From Rhizophagus clarus (Eukaryota; Glomeromycota; Glomeromycetes; Glomerales; Glomeraceae), in NCBI GenBank assembly GCA_015698045.1, contig BLAL01000068.1, positions 1,178,001 to 1,242,000 of the forward strand: a DNA stretch of 64,000 bases. Reading direction: 5' to 3'. Shown here piece after piece: positions 13,267 to 23,603 of this stretch; position 1 is the first letter of the stretch; the number at the start of each line of letters is the position of its first letter. The position numbers and the translations under genes were made by a program. The notes beneath the pieces were generated by a model. It did no database searches and was not told the origin of the DNA. It was given only the letters and a program-made list of their open reading frames with translations.

Positions 13267-15190
13267 AAACGAACTCTTTTTTAAAATAAAGTTTTTTTTT
13301 TTTAAGTAAAAAAAAGTCTTATCTAGATAAAGGAATCACCGAATCGGATTCGATGATGAAAAGATATACTGGGGTTGATTTAATACCACGCACACGAAAA
13401 TCCCTTCTTTATAAAGTAAATAGTCCACTAACGTGTTTAACCCCACAAAATTTTTCGTGAATCCATTCTCAGATACCATTCACAATCATCATATTTGGAA
13501 CTTACATTAATTATTAAACGATAATATTTAACCTCACATTGTCACATTGTCACATTGTTTCACAACTCTAATTGTGATTTTCATTATCGATAACCCAATA
13601 AATTAAAAAGAAAATTACTTACATTATAAATTGCTAAAATTGTAAAGATCGCTTCAACTGCCCCAGCTGCCCCCAATAAATGTCCTATCGATCCTTTTGT
13701 TGAAGATATCGCAAGTTTTTTATTATTATCAATAACATTTTGTTGAAATATTGATTTAATTGCTCGATTTTCGGCGATATCGCCTAAATATTTCGAATGA
13801 ATTAATTACGAGTGATAATTTCTGATAAGATCAATTAATTAATTACCTAGTTGAGTTGAAGTTGCATGTGCATTAATATAATCAATACTTTCTGGTGATA
13901 ATTTGGCTTGTGATAATGCTCTTCGCATTGCTAATTCAGCACCAATACCATTCTCAGGAGGAGCTGTTATATGGTGAGCATCTCCTTGTATGAAGAAATT
14001 GGTAATATATTAATGAAAAAAAAAAAAAGATAATTCATTCGCAATAATGATGAATCTCATTTATGTTGATAACCGTTAAATCTTTTGATATTAATTATAA
14101 ATAGTTGTACCGGATAAACCATATCCAATTAATTCAGCATAAATTTTTGCTCCTCGATTAATTGCGTGATTATATTCTTCAAGTACTACCATTCCAGCTC
14201 CCTCTCCAACAACAAATCCATCACGATCTTTATCGAATGGCCTTGATGCTTTTTCGGGTTGATCATTAAACCTTGTCGCCAAAGATTTTGCTCTAATATA
14301 TCATAAATAAATAAACAAATATATGTATAAAAATTGATCTTCACCAAATCGCTTTCATTACGAACTTTGCAAATCCTGCTATAGCTAATGGCAAAACACA
14401 TGCTTCTGATCCTCCAGCCACCATGACATCGGCATCCCCGAATTGTATGAATCTACTCGCATCTCCTATAGAATGAGCTCCTGTTGTGCAAGCTGTTGAT
14501 GCTGCGTGATTTGGTCCCTTCGATTTTTTTTTTTTTTTTTGTTAGACTAAATATATTAGGTATTTTCTTGAAAGGGAATTTTTTTAAAAACTTACACGAA
14601 ATCCATATTTCATGGTTAAATGACCTGCCGCCATGTTTATTAATATCCTTGGTATAAACATCGGACTAACTTTTCTCGATCCCTTTTTTAAAAACAATAA
14701 CATCATCAATAAAATAAACAGATTGAAAAGGATTGAAAAAAGATGTGTGGATATTACATGAGCATTATATGTCATGGTAGTTGATGTAATATCTTCAAGA
14801 CTTCCAATTCCTGACCCGATACAAACACCCTGTTTAATAAATAATAGTTCTTAAGTAAATAATTTTTATTTTTACGCAGACGAATATATATATATCAGTT
14901 TGCATATTACGGTTCTATTTTTTCCAGGATCGGTTGTAGGCCTCCATTCTGCATCATTCAATGCTTGTTTTGCTGCGCAAATGGCATATTGCGAAAATAA
15001 TGCCATTCTACTTTCGTCCTAACAAATGAAATGATAATATTCAAATAGTAAATCAATAAAATAAGATCAATAAATAAATAAATAAGAGTAAATGGATGAA
15101 TGGATGATGAATGAATTCTTTTAAATAAATTTTCATTAATATTTGTTTTTGGGAAAAAACCACTGAAAGCTTTCGAATTTATTTTTATTT

Positions 15191-15222
<32 letters not shown>

Positions 15223-15239
15223 TTTTTAATAATAAAAAC

Positions 15240-15271
<32 letters not shown>

Positions 15272-15574
15272 GATAATTACCCCACGATCCAACCACTCAT
15301 TCGTATCAAACCCACCATCCTCGTATTTACCAGGTTTAATTATACCAGCTATAGTTGAAGATAATTCATTAAATATTCCTTTCTCTTTTTCATAATATGG
15401 TAAACATATTGAATTATTTTTATTAGGTAATTTGTTACTATTAGGTGGTTGACTTGATTTTAAAGATATTATTCCACTTTCATTATTTATCAATTTTTTC
15501 CAGGAAGCTCTCACTCCCGTCGCCAATGGTGTTACTAAGCCTAAACCTGTAACTACTACTCTACGTGAAAACAT
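12653..15574 (-). CDS. CEM1: Mitochondrial 3-oxoacyl-[ACP] synthase (KAS II type, FabF/Cem1-like)
   Basis: Nine exons on the minus strand: 15281-15574, 14911-15018, 14758-14829, 14596-14682, 14366-14517, 14111-14292, 13847-13984, 13623-13783 and 12653-12832. They encode 457 aa with every phase closing. The enzyme elongates acyl-ACP by condensation with malonyl-ACP. All parts of the thiolase-fold active site are visible: nucleophile Cys197 in [11 protein letters not shown], His338 in NAHATST, and Lys374/His379 in [14 protein letters not shown]. The GFGGTNA loop lies near the C-terminus. The N-terminus [17 protein letters not shown] starts directly with the fold, and a short basic start could serve as mitochondrial targeting. 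Length fits bacterial FabF plus a roughly 45-residue insert near residue 50. The last intron (12833-13622, 790 bp) is unusually long. The exon-5 donor is a weak GTTCGT. The gene is divergent from DAD2. Confidence 0.95.
12860..12985. repeat. GGTTGATAGGTTAG-type simple repeat inside the long last intron
   Basis: Irregular repeats of TTGATAGGT, GGTTAGGA and TTAGGTTGAT occupy 12870-12975 of the 790-bp intron of the beta-ketoacyl synthase gene. The rest of that intron is largely homopolymer A/T, which helps explain its length in a gene whose other introns are short. Confidence 0.6.
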
Positions 15575-15775
15575 TTTAAAATAACGATGAAAGCAAAACT
15601 TGAAAGATGGATAAAAAAGATGATCTCCAATCTACGTGATCTACTGACAACACGTGCGGCCGATCCTGCCGGCTGATCATTAATTAAGCATGGTTGGATA
15701 ATTTATCTCGCGTCATTTTATCACCATTACTAAACTTCCATTTCGTGTAAGTCGCGTCTAAATCAACTATAAGAA
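15575..15775. promoter_or_regulatory. Bidirectional promoter between CEM1-like gene and DAD2
   Basis: The 201 bp between the two divergent start codons contain a CACGTG E-box at 15651-15656, next to a G+C-rich patch (GCGGCCGATCCTGCCGGC) that stands out from the A/T background. It must hold the promoters of both genes; factor binding is inferred only. Confidence 0.5.
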
Positions 15776-16323
15776 ATGACCAACAACCAAAACCCATTTT
15801 ACGTTTCACAACCACCTCCACCACCATTTATTCACCAACGACAACAACGACAAATATCTGTTAACGTACCTTCAGCGAAACAAGTTTTACTTGCACAAAA
15901 AATTCAAGAAAAACAACAAGAATATGACAATTTATTAATTCTCAAAAACACTTCTCAAAATTTATCAGATTATTTTGATCAATTGGCTGATAATATTGAA
16001 GAATTAAATAAGGGTTGTGAAGGTAAATTATAGAATCATCTGTCTAATGAAAATAAATCTTTTTATAATCGATCATTATTTTTTTTTTTTTATAGCTGTT
16101 GCTACAGTACTTCGTAATTGGCAAACCGTTTTTAGGACTGTATTATTGCAAGGTATATATATATAAATTTCATTTGATCAATTTTTTACGTGTAATATTT
16201 ATATTTTAATTTATAGAAGAAACAGAAGAAACAGAAGAAACGTCAAATCCTAATGTATCAGAACCTCAAATGCCTGTTGTTGTACGTATTCCCATGAAAC
16301 CTGCCGGTGCTGATAGTAAATAA
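15776..16323 (+). CDS. DAD2: DASH complex subunit Dad2 (outer kinetochore)
   Basis: Three exons, 15776-16022, 16096-16152 and 16217-16323, give 136 aa with closed phases. Residues about 35-105 match the Dad2 family pattern: a coiled-coil start (LLAQKIQEKQQEYDNLL), then LSDYFDQLADNIEELNKG, an EAVATVLRNWQTVFR segment and a terminal leucine-rich helix. Dad2 is one of ten small subunits of the DASH/Dam1 ring that couples kinetochores to microtubule plus ends, so it should act in the nucleus at the spindle. The N-terminal 30 residues are Gln/Pro-rich and not part of the family core. The C-terminus has a three-fold Glu-Glu-Thr repeat. It is convergent with TAD3 (stop codons 250 bp apart). Confidence 0.88.
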
Positions 16324-16573
16324 AGTGATATTTTCAACCCAAATTTTTACGATGTTGAAGGATCCTTTACATCAATTAGCCATTAAGCAATTTCTAAATT
16401 TAAGATTGAGATTCAAATTTCACAAGCGGCGGTGAGAAGCTTTATTATGGAATTTAAAAAGTTTAAGAAATATGCGCAAAAACGGAGTATAAGACGAGAA
16501 ATTTAAGTCACAAGAAAAGGATTTGAAAAATAATACACAACTTAAAAAATAATAGTTTTATTTCAGGCTTTAA

Positions 16574-18019
16574 TTAACAATCAATTGACAAGGCATCAAT
16601 TTTATGTTGTAATAATTCTTTAAATACTTTAAAATGGTGATTAAGTGAATTATGAGCATGAATTTTATAACAAGAACCTAATCCACCTGACACTGTATTT
16701 GAATGACCATAAAATACTCGACCAATTCTTGAATGCACAAGTGCCATCGAACACCTAATAGAAGAAAATATTTATTAATTATAAAATTTTAAAATAAATT
16801 TACTTAAAACAAATGCAAATAACTTACATTATGCATGGTTCATGAGTAATAAATATGTCAAAACCTTTACATAGGTATGTGATTTTATTTTCATTATTAT
16901 TATCATCTTTTTGTTGATAAGAAAAACTTTCACTATTGAAATTTATTACTACATTATCAACCTTTTGATTTTGAATAATTTCAACTTTGTTTGATTTTTC
17001 CAAACAATTTGATTTTTCCGAGGAAGCTACATTATTTATACAGTTAAGTATAGCATGACGGAGTGGATTTTTCGTTGAATTACGAGTATCAAAAGATTCT
17101 GATAATATAACATTATTTTTTGGATCAATCATTATGCATCCAATCGGTATTTCTCCTTTTAATTTTGCTTGAATAGATAATTTAATAGCTTTTTCCATAT
17201 ATTGTTCTACGTTTTCTATTTCTTTTAAGGTAAACTTTAATTTTCTATATTTTATTAAATTAAATCAGATTAATAATTTTTGATTTTATAATATTAATAA
17301 TAAAAAAAAAAAAATTATTATAAATGCTGCGAAACATTTAAACCTTACCTTGTCGGATCTTCATAAAAATTTATTGGCCATAATTTTCTCCATTCATCAA
17401 ATTGGGTACGTGTAATAGCAGGATATTTACATACTTGTTGAATACGAGGTTTAAGTATTAAATCAAGATTATGATTTTTTATTAATGCTATTAATTCTGT
17501 AAAAGTAATTGATTCAACTGAACATATTAACACTGTTAGTGTAAATCCTATTATCATTATTTAAAAAAAAAAAATTTTAAATTATTAATAAAAGTAAATA
17601 AATATTTTGTAAATAAAAAAATATATATAAATATATATATATATTTTTTTTTTTAAAAAAATATTTTTACCTTTATCATAAGAAGTTTTTTTAATTCTTT
17701 TAACATGGTCTAAAATTTCTTCACGTGGACAATATTTTTTTATGAATCTTCCAAAAAAAATTGTAAATTAATATACTTATTATATAATTTTTTTTTTTTT
17801 TTTTATGAACTTTTGGGATAATTTACTTTATAATTGGTTCAGTTTCATTTGGTTTCACATCACTTACATAAACATCAACTGTAATTTTTAAGTATCAAAA
17901 TTTAATATTATATCAAACCATATATATATATATATATATTATTATTTTACTATACCTGTTTCTAGACTTCTACTTTCTTCATCTGATAATACATATTTAA
18001 ATGGTAAAGTTTGATCCAT
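16574..18019 (-). CDS. TAD3: tRNA-specific adenosine deaminase, non-catalytic subunit Tad3/ADAT3
   Basis: Six exons (17956-18019, 17827-17878, 17671-17747, 17349-17547, 16828-17244, 16574-16754) encode 329 aa. Tad3 pairs with Tad2 to convert adenosine-34 of tRNA anticodons to inosine. The cytidine-deaminase fold is recognised by GEIPIGCIMID, HAILNC (His194), the zinc ligands in PC268-I-M-C271, and SMALVHSRIGRVFYG. The usual catalytic glutamate of the H-A-E motif is replaced by Ile in H-A-I, as expected for the Tad3 (structural) rather than Tad2 (catalytic) subunit. A roughly 55-residue Asn/Ser/Lys-rich insert lies between the two zinc motifs, near residues 203-258. The C-terminal NTVSGGLGSCYKIHA also fits the family. 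It is followed upstream on the same strand by RPB4. Confidence 0.93.
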
Positions 18020-18592
18020 AATGATTATTTATGACTAAAGTAAAAATAAGCACGGTTAAATTTTATTAATGAAAATACTTATAATTTTATGGATGATTTA
18101 TAAATCTAAAAATTCTATACCTATCCAATTATCAATTATTTTGCTTTGTGATTCACATTTTAAAATAATTAAAACGTAATTTTAAAAGTAAATTATCATT
18201 TTGACTTATATACATGCAATTGTGGACCATTTCAGAACAATTTACTTATTATATCATGTAATTTATTCCTCACCTATTAGAAAACTTTATCAGATCAAAT
18301 ACGTAAGAAAGAGAAATAGACAGAAAGAAATTATTTTGCTGTCAATATGTAAAAATTTTTATCCACGTGACTTGTACAATGAAAAATTTTAATCACGTAA
18401 TTTCTGTTAAAGGAATAATTTATACTAATAAAGGCAAATGCGCAGCATTGAACTACATGTTATTAAAATATTCAAAATATCGTATTTATTAAGATGTTTA
18501 CTTTCTAAAATAAACGAGGGTTAAAGTAACTAATACTGCTAGAAAGAATCGAGTTACAGTATCTACCGAAAAAATTACCTTCAGATCACCTT
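18020..18592. other. Intergenic spacer upstream of TAD3
   Basis: No gene seen. The spacer separates the RPB4 stop (18593) from the TAD3 start (18019) and presumably holds the RPB4 3' UTR and the TAD3 promoter. The 63-codon frame at 18201-18392 has no recognisable domain. Confidence 0.5.
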
Positions 18593-19418
18593 TTAACTTT
18601 GATATTTTTTCAATGCTGAAATATCATCAAGCATAGCACGAATTTCCTCATCACTTCTTTTGGCTAAGCTGTTAATTTATAAAAGCTACATATAAATGTC
18701 ATGGTTGTATAAATATTACCTTTGAACCAACTTTATATTACCTTGGTATTAGTGATTTTGCCTCATCTATTTCTTCACAAACTAGATTTGCCAACTGTGC
18801 TAATTCATACTTATGTAGCTTATGTCTCATTAAAGTTCTATAGTTCGAACAATAATTACGTAAGTAATTGGTATAAATACTTTAAAAAAAATGGATCAAA
18901 ATCCTTTACCTGCAATTAAATTCAACATTAATAATGTGAAAATTTATTTAGTATTTCTAAAACTTTTAAAAGACTGAGAAGAAATAAAAAATAGTTAATA
19001 AAATTGGTACTTTATTTACTTACTTTCGAAGTTCACGAACTGATTCATCATTATGAAATCTTGTAAACGTATTTACTAATTCCTCAGTTTTTTTGTATAC
19101 GCTGATAATTTAATTAAAGAAAGTTGTATATTATAAATATAAATATAATCAAACATAAATCAGTTAAATTTATAAACTGACTTATTATTCTTCTGAGAAT
19201 CTGGTATTTTTTCTAACAAAAGTGCTACTTCAGAAATAAACAAAAACTCTTCATCCTCAAAATCTGTCGAATAATTAAAATATATAATTTTAAACAGTAA
19301 AATTTTAACGTACACAAGAACTTAGATCTAACAAACCTTCTCCAAACTTCAACTTTGCTGCATCTTCCTCTTCTTGAGGAGCTTTACGCGAACGATGAAT
19401 AATTGGAGCATGAGCCAT
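18593..19418 (-). CDS. RPB4: DNA-directed RNA polymerase II subunit Rpb4
   Basis: Five exons, 19337-19418, 19182-19263, 19024-19101, 18742-18837 and 18593-18668, give 137 aa. The diagnostic N-terminal EEEDAAKLKFG box is followed by EEFLFISEVALLLEK. The HRDC-like C-terminal half follows (KTEELVNTFTRF, TLMRHKLHKYELAQLANLVCEEIDEAKSLIPSL, then DEEIRAMLDDI). Rpb4 forms the stalk with Rpb7 and acts in transcription initiation and mRNA export or decay. The exon-2 donor is GTCAGT, weaker than the others. Start codons of RPB4 and TRM7 are only 97 bp apart and divergent, so they share a promoter region. Length is typical for the short fungal/animal form, without the yeast-specific linker. Confidence 0.93.
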
Positions 19419-19515
19419 ACTGAAAAGTTAAGATTTTTTGACTATTATTAATGATCGACATGGTAATTCAACTATATAAATTCGCCCAATGATAATTTTG
19501 TCTGAATCTTTTCTC
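19419..19515. promoter_or_regulatory. Compact bidirectional promoter RPB4 / TRM7
   Basis: Only 97 bp separate the divergent ATGs. No TATA-like box or recognised motif stands out; AATTCGCCCAATG near 19481 contains an inverted CCAAT-like word. Co-regulation of the two genes is inference. Confidence 0.45.
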
Positions 19516-20980
19516 ATGGGAAAATCATCAAAAGATAAACGTGATATTTATTATAGATTAGCTAAGGAGCAAGGTTGGAGAGCCAGAAGCGCATTCAAAT
19601 TACTCCAAGTTGATGAAGAATTTAACATTTTTAAAGGTAGCTAGCAACTTAATTTAAATTTAAAAGCGTAAGAAAGAAACAATAAGAGAAAAGTAAAATT
19701 TAAAAAAATTTTATAAATAGGAATTCAACGGGCAGTTGATTTGTGTGCTGCTCCTGGTAGTTGGTCTCAAGTATTAACAAAGAAATTGAAGTATATTATT
19801 AAAATTGGTTGTTTAATCATATTATCTATTATTTTGATCAATGGAAAAATTACAATTATTGTGATTTATAGTGAAAATCGTCCTAAAGATGCACCATCTC
19901 CAAAAATTGTTGCTGTAGACTTGCAAGCAATGGTAAATCTTTACAAATTAATTATTATGATATAAACCATGATGATATGACATAAACCTTCTTGTTAAGG
20001 CACCTCTTGAAGGAGTTATACAAATTCAGGGTGATATTACAAAACTATCAACAGCAGAACAAATTATTTCATATTTTGATGGGGAATTAGCAGATCTTAT
20101 AGTGTGTGATGGTGCACCAGATGGTAAAATTTCTTTAATTTTAACGTTTTCATGTTATGAATAATTTCTAAATATTAATTCGTATGTAAATAATATAGTA
20201 ACTGGATTACATGATATGGATGAATATATTCAAGCACAGTTATTATTATCGGCATTGAATATTACGACAAATATTTTACATCCTGGTGGAACTTTTATAG
20301 CAAAAATATTTCGTGGTAAAGATATTACTTTATTGTATTCCCAACTTAAAATTTTTTTTCCAATTGTTACTTGTAGTAAACCTAGAAGTTCAAGAAATTC
20401 AAGTATAGGTATCATATTTTTTTCACTTTTTAAGTTCATTATCTGGAATTTGGCTATTAAGATATAAATTAATTCATTTCTAGAAGCTTTTGTCGTGTGT
20501 CAAAATTACACGCCCCCAAAGGATTATATTCCAACAATGATTAATCCTTTACTCGATTTACCCTATGGTTTTATGTTTATTTATATTATTCGATATAATC
20601 ATCAATCATATCATTATTAACATGTTTTAATATTATAGGAGAACAAAATGAACTTTTGGGTCCAAATCGTGTGATAGTTCCATTTATCGCTTGTGGTGAT
20701 TTAAGGTAACATAAATTTTCATTCATAAGAATTTATGATTCAGCAGACTCACCAAATTTTTTCAATTAGTGGATTCGACTCAGACATGACTTATCCGCTT
20801 GAGGCATGTATAAATTAATAAATAAGTTCAAATTTTTATTAAATAAAACTAAAATTAAATATAAATATATTTTCTATTATAAAGAAAAAGAGTTTAGACC
20901 CATTACAACCTCCAATAAGTGCACCTTATCGTACTGCAATTACGTTAAAACAACAAAATTTCTATAATAAAGTACCATAA
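19516..20980 (+). CDS. TRM7: tRNA 2'-O-ribose methyltransferase Trm7 (FtsJ family)
   Basis: Nine exons (19516-19636, 19721-19790, 19872-19932, 20000-20123, 20199-20408, 20484-20567, 20639-20705, 20770-20803, 20885-20980) encode 288 aa. It methylates riboses 32 and 34 of tRNA anticodon loops using S-adenosylmethionine. The RrmJ/FtsJ catalytic tetrad K-D-K-E maps to Lys28 (RSAFKLL), Asp121 (CDGAPD), Lys161 (FIAKIFRG) and Glu196. The SAM loop is [14 protein letters not shown]. The C-terminus [15 protein letters not shown]...LQPPISAPY is characteristic of Trm7 rather than the rRNA or mRNA relatives. The last intron reads GCATGT at its 5' end. Only a GC-AG intron keeps the frame, because the nearby GT gives an immediate stop. 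The exact last acceptor could be 20885 or 20891. Convergent with SEC6, stop codons 68 bp apart. Confidence 0.93.
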
Positions 20981-21048
20981 TAGAAATATAGTGAAAAATA
21001 ACAAATACTGCTAAGAATCTTAGCTCCATAAAAGAATTTCAGTACTAA

Positions 21049-23406
21049 TTAAAAGCTAAGTTTACTTAAAATTGTAGGAGCTCCAGTATATTCTCCTGTA
21101 TCTTTAACTTTTGCTTTAATGTTTTCCATTATTTCTTTAATTTGAGATTTGTCCAAATCATCCCTTCTAGACAATATATCTTCAATAAGTCCAATCGGTA
21201 CATCTCCAAACATTTTTTTAAGATTATAATAATCCAAAAATATTGATTTACGTGGACTTTCTACTAGAGCATGAATTCTTGCTACTAGATCAAAAGAATT
21301 ATTCAACTCCTTTGATGGAATTTGTTGAAAAAATGCACGTGCCGTCGTTCTATCATTCACCATACGTGTTATACATTCTGGTTTCTTAAATTTAGCTCCT
21401 TTATTACGCATTGCTTCAATATATGCTATAACGAAACGTTCCAAAGTATTAGTCATAATTTTATCTCTCAAATATTCATTTAAGTGGGTACAAAAGTCAA
21501 AAGTATAATCTTTTATGGTCTCAATAATTAACAGCATTGGATTTTCTTGATACCAATCTGATGTATAAAATTGACCGAACGGCTTCTTAAGATCATTGAA
21601 AACAATATCCAACAATGTATCTTTTGCCGCTCTTGCAACTGATAAAAACCCTTTCATTGCTTCTTCAAGGTCATTGTTAATTTGATTTCTATATTTCTCA
21701 GATAATAAAGGTCCCAATCGATTCAGAACTTCATCTGTAAAATCCGCACATCGAATTTGATCATTTGCCAAAGCAATAACATAATCAACAAATCCTGGTG
21801 GTACTTCGTCAGGCTTTTCAATTTGTTTCTTCAATTCAGATTTTAACAGATTCATCCAAGTTTGCTGCGTTTCCAACATGACTTCGCAACATTCTTTAAC
21901 AACGTCTGCTAAAATTTTCCCTTGTCCCGATTCAGCAGCAACATCAATTTGTTGATTGACAATCTTAAACATATATACTGATCCAGAAAGATAATACAGA
22001 TCACCAGCCTCTTCTGGCGCTTTGCTTCTTTCTGTAAAATCTTTAGTTTCCCCATCCATCAAATTCATCATCCATTTATCAACTAAATCACGAACTAACT
22101 TAAGATAGTCATTAATCAAGTCTTGCTCTCGTCCATCAAGCAAAGGAGGTTCAAGAATATCTTCCGAAATACGAATTTCTTTATTCATTCTTTTATAATA
22201 TGTCCGAATCCATCGAATCAGTCTTAATATCGTTCCTGCATCTGGATCATTCTTTACAATCCTATCAAGTATATTGTAAACATGGTGATGATACGCTAAA
22301 ACAAAAACAGAAAAAATATTATATTTTTTAGGGAATCGTGGCACGATCTCTTGAGATACTAGCGCTAAATCATCAAATATGAAATCTAATTGATTCAATA
22401 ATTCTACTGGAGCATTCCTATTTTTATCATAAAATTCTTCAAATAATTCTGAAATGGAATCGTGAAGTTTATCCTGAAATTGACTACGAAAGGACCTGAT
22501 CACACGAGGACTTGTTTGAACAGACTTGAATTTTGTTGCAAGATTTTGATGGCTATGTCTAGCATGCTCAGCTGTTGTTGCTCTTTCATCAGCTATTTCT
22601 TCAGCTTCAATCACTTTAACGATCCGGACGATCACAGAACCCCGGCCATTCTTAATTAAATTCATAATATTCTTTGATAATGTCCAAAAGTAATTCTCAA
22701 AATCTTCTGTTACTTCATCCAATCTTTTAAAATATTTTTTTAATGTAAGAACCACATCATCTTGTGATGAAATATTTGCTTGATACATTGTAATATCTCG
22801 AAATTCCTGTAAACGGAAAAGTTGATAATGGATAAATAATAAGTTTTTTGCGGGACCAAGAATATTCTGTTTTTCATTCTCTAACATATTTTGAATTTGA
22901 TCAACTGTCAAATACATTTCTTTCAATCGTTGAACGGTATCTCGAGTCGCGACAAAATTACGGTGAATTTGAGAAATCTGATCAAAAATTTTAAAAAAAA
23001 TTGTTAATTTTTTTTTTTTTTTTTTAAAGAAAAAAAGTTATTATATAAATATAAGATACCCCGAGTTATTTTATCTTTTCACCTTATTGATCCTTGGAAA
23101 GTGTTGGATCATATTTTGTGCTTCCGAACATAAACGATCTATGGATTGCATGTTATCTTTGATTAAAGCCATTTGTTTTCTGGAAGAAGTCAACGTGTCT
23201 ATTCCATCTTGTGTAGTGTCTAACTGTGCTTTTACGCCGGTTTTAAGCTGAGCGTCAATTGTTGCTTTTTCTATCACCAATCTCTTACGTAAAAGGCTTG
23301 TTTTGACTAAATCGTCTGGAGACCTCAAAAGTTCTGCCACCCGTGCAATAGCTGCATCTACAGCGTCACTCGAAGACTCCATCGACTTAGAAACCTTGCC
23401 GCTCAT
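21049..23406 (-). CDS. SEC6: Exocyst complex component Sec6
   Basis: Two exons, 23083-23406 and 21049-22977, separated by a 105-bp intron, encode 750 aa, the usual Sec6 size. The exocyst tethers secretory vesicles to the plasma membrane; Sec6 is a helical-rod subunit that binds Sec9 and Sec8. The N-terminal 110 residues form a heptad-rich coil (AAIARVAELLRSPDDL, then RKRLVIEKATIDAQLK). It continues with RNFVATRDTVQRLKEMY and a family-typical body including EDFENYFWTLSKNI, GRGSVIVRIVKVIEAEE, QCADF-like and FYTSDWY segments. The C-terminus has LVARIHALVESPRKSIFLDYYNL. All long helices are uninterrupted by stops. It is divergent from calcineurin A (197 bp between ATGs). Confidence 0.92.
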
Positions 23407-23603
23407 TTTATCTAGTGTCTTTCGAAGATTATAATTAATCGGTTTTCCCGCAGTTATACATAACTGATAATTGATATGTAGATCAAAGACTGTCCCACAT
23501 TACCTAATTTTGTGTATCTTATAGTATTTCAGCTTTCACTAGGCACGATTGTTTTTTTCTCATTTTTTTTTGTTCCTTTTTTTTTTTTTTTGATTAAATA
23601 ATA
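23407..23603. promoter_or_regulatory. Bidirectional promoter SEC6 / calcineurin A
   Basis: This is a 197-bp spacer between divergent start codons. A pyrimidine tract (23548-23592) lies just upstream of the calcineurin ATG, a common fungal core-promoter arrangement. No specific operator recognised. Confidence 0.45.
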
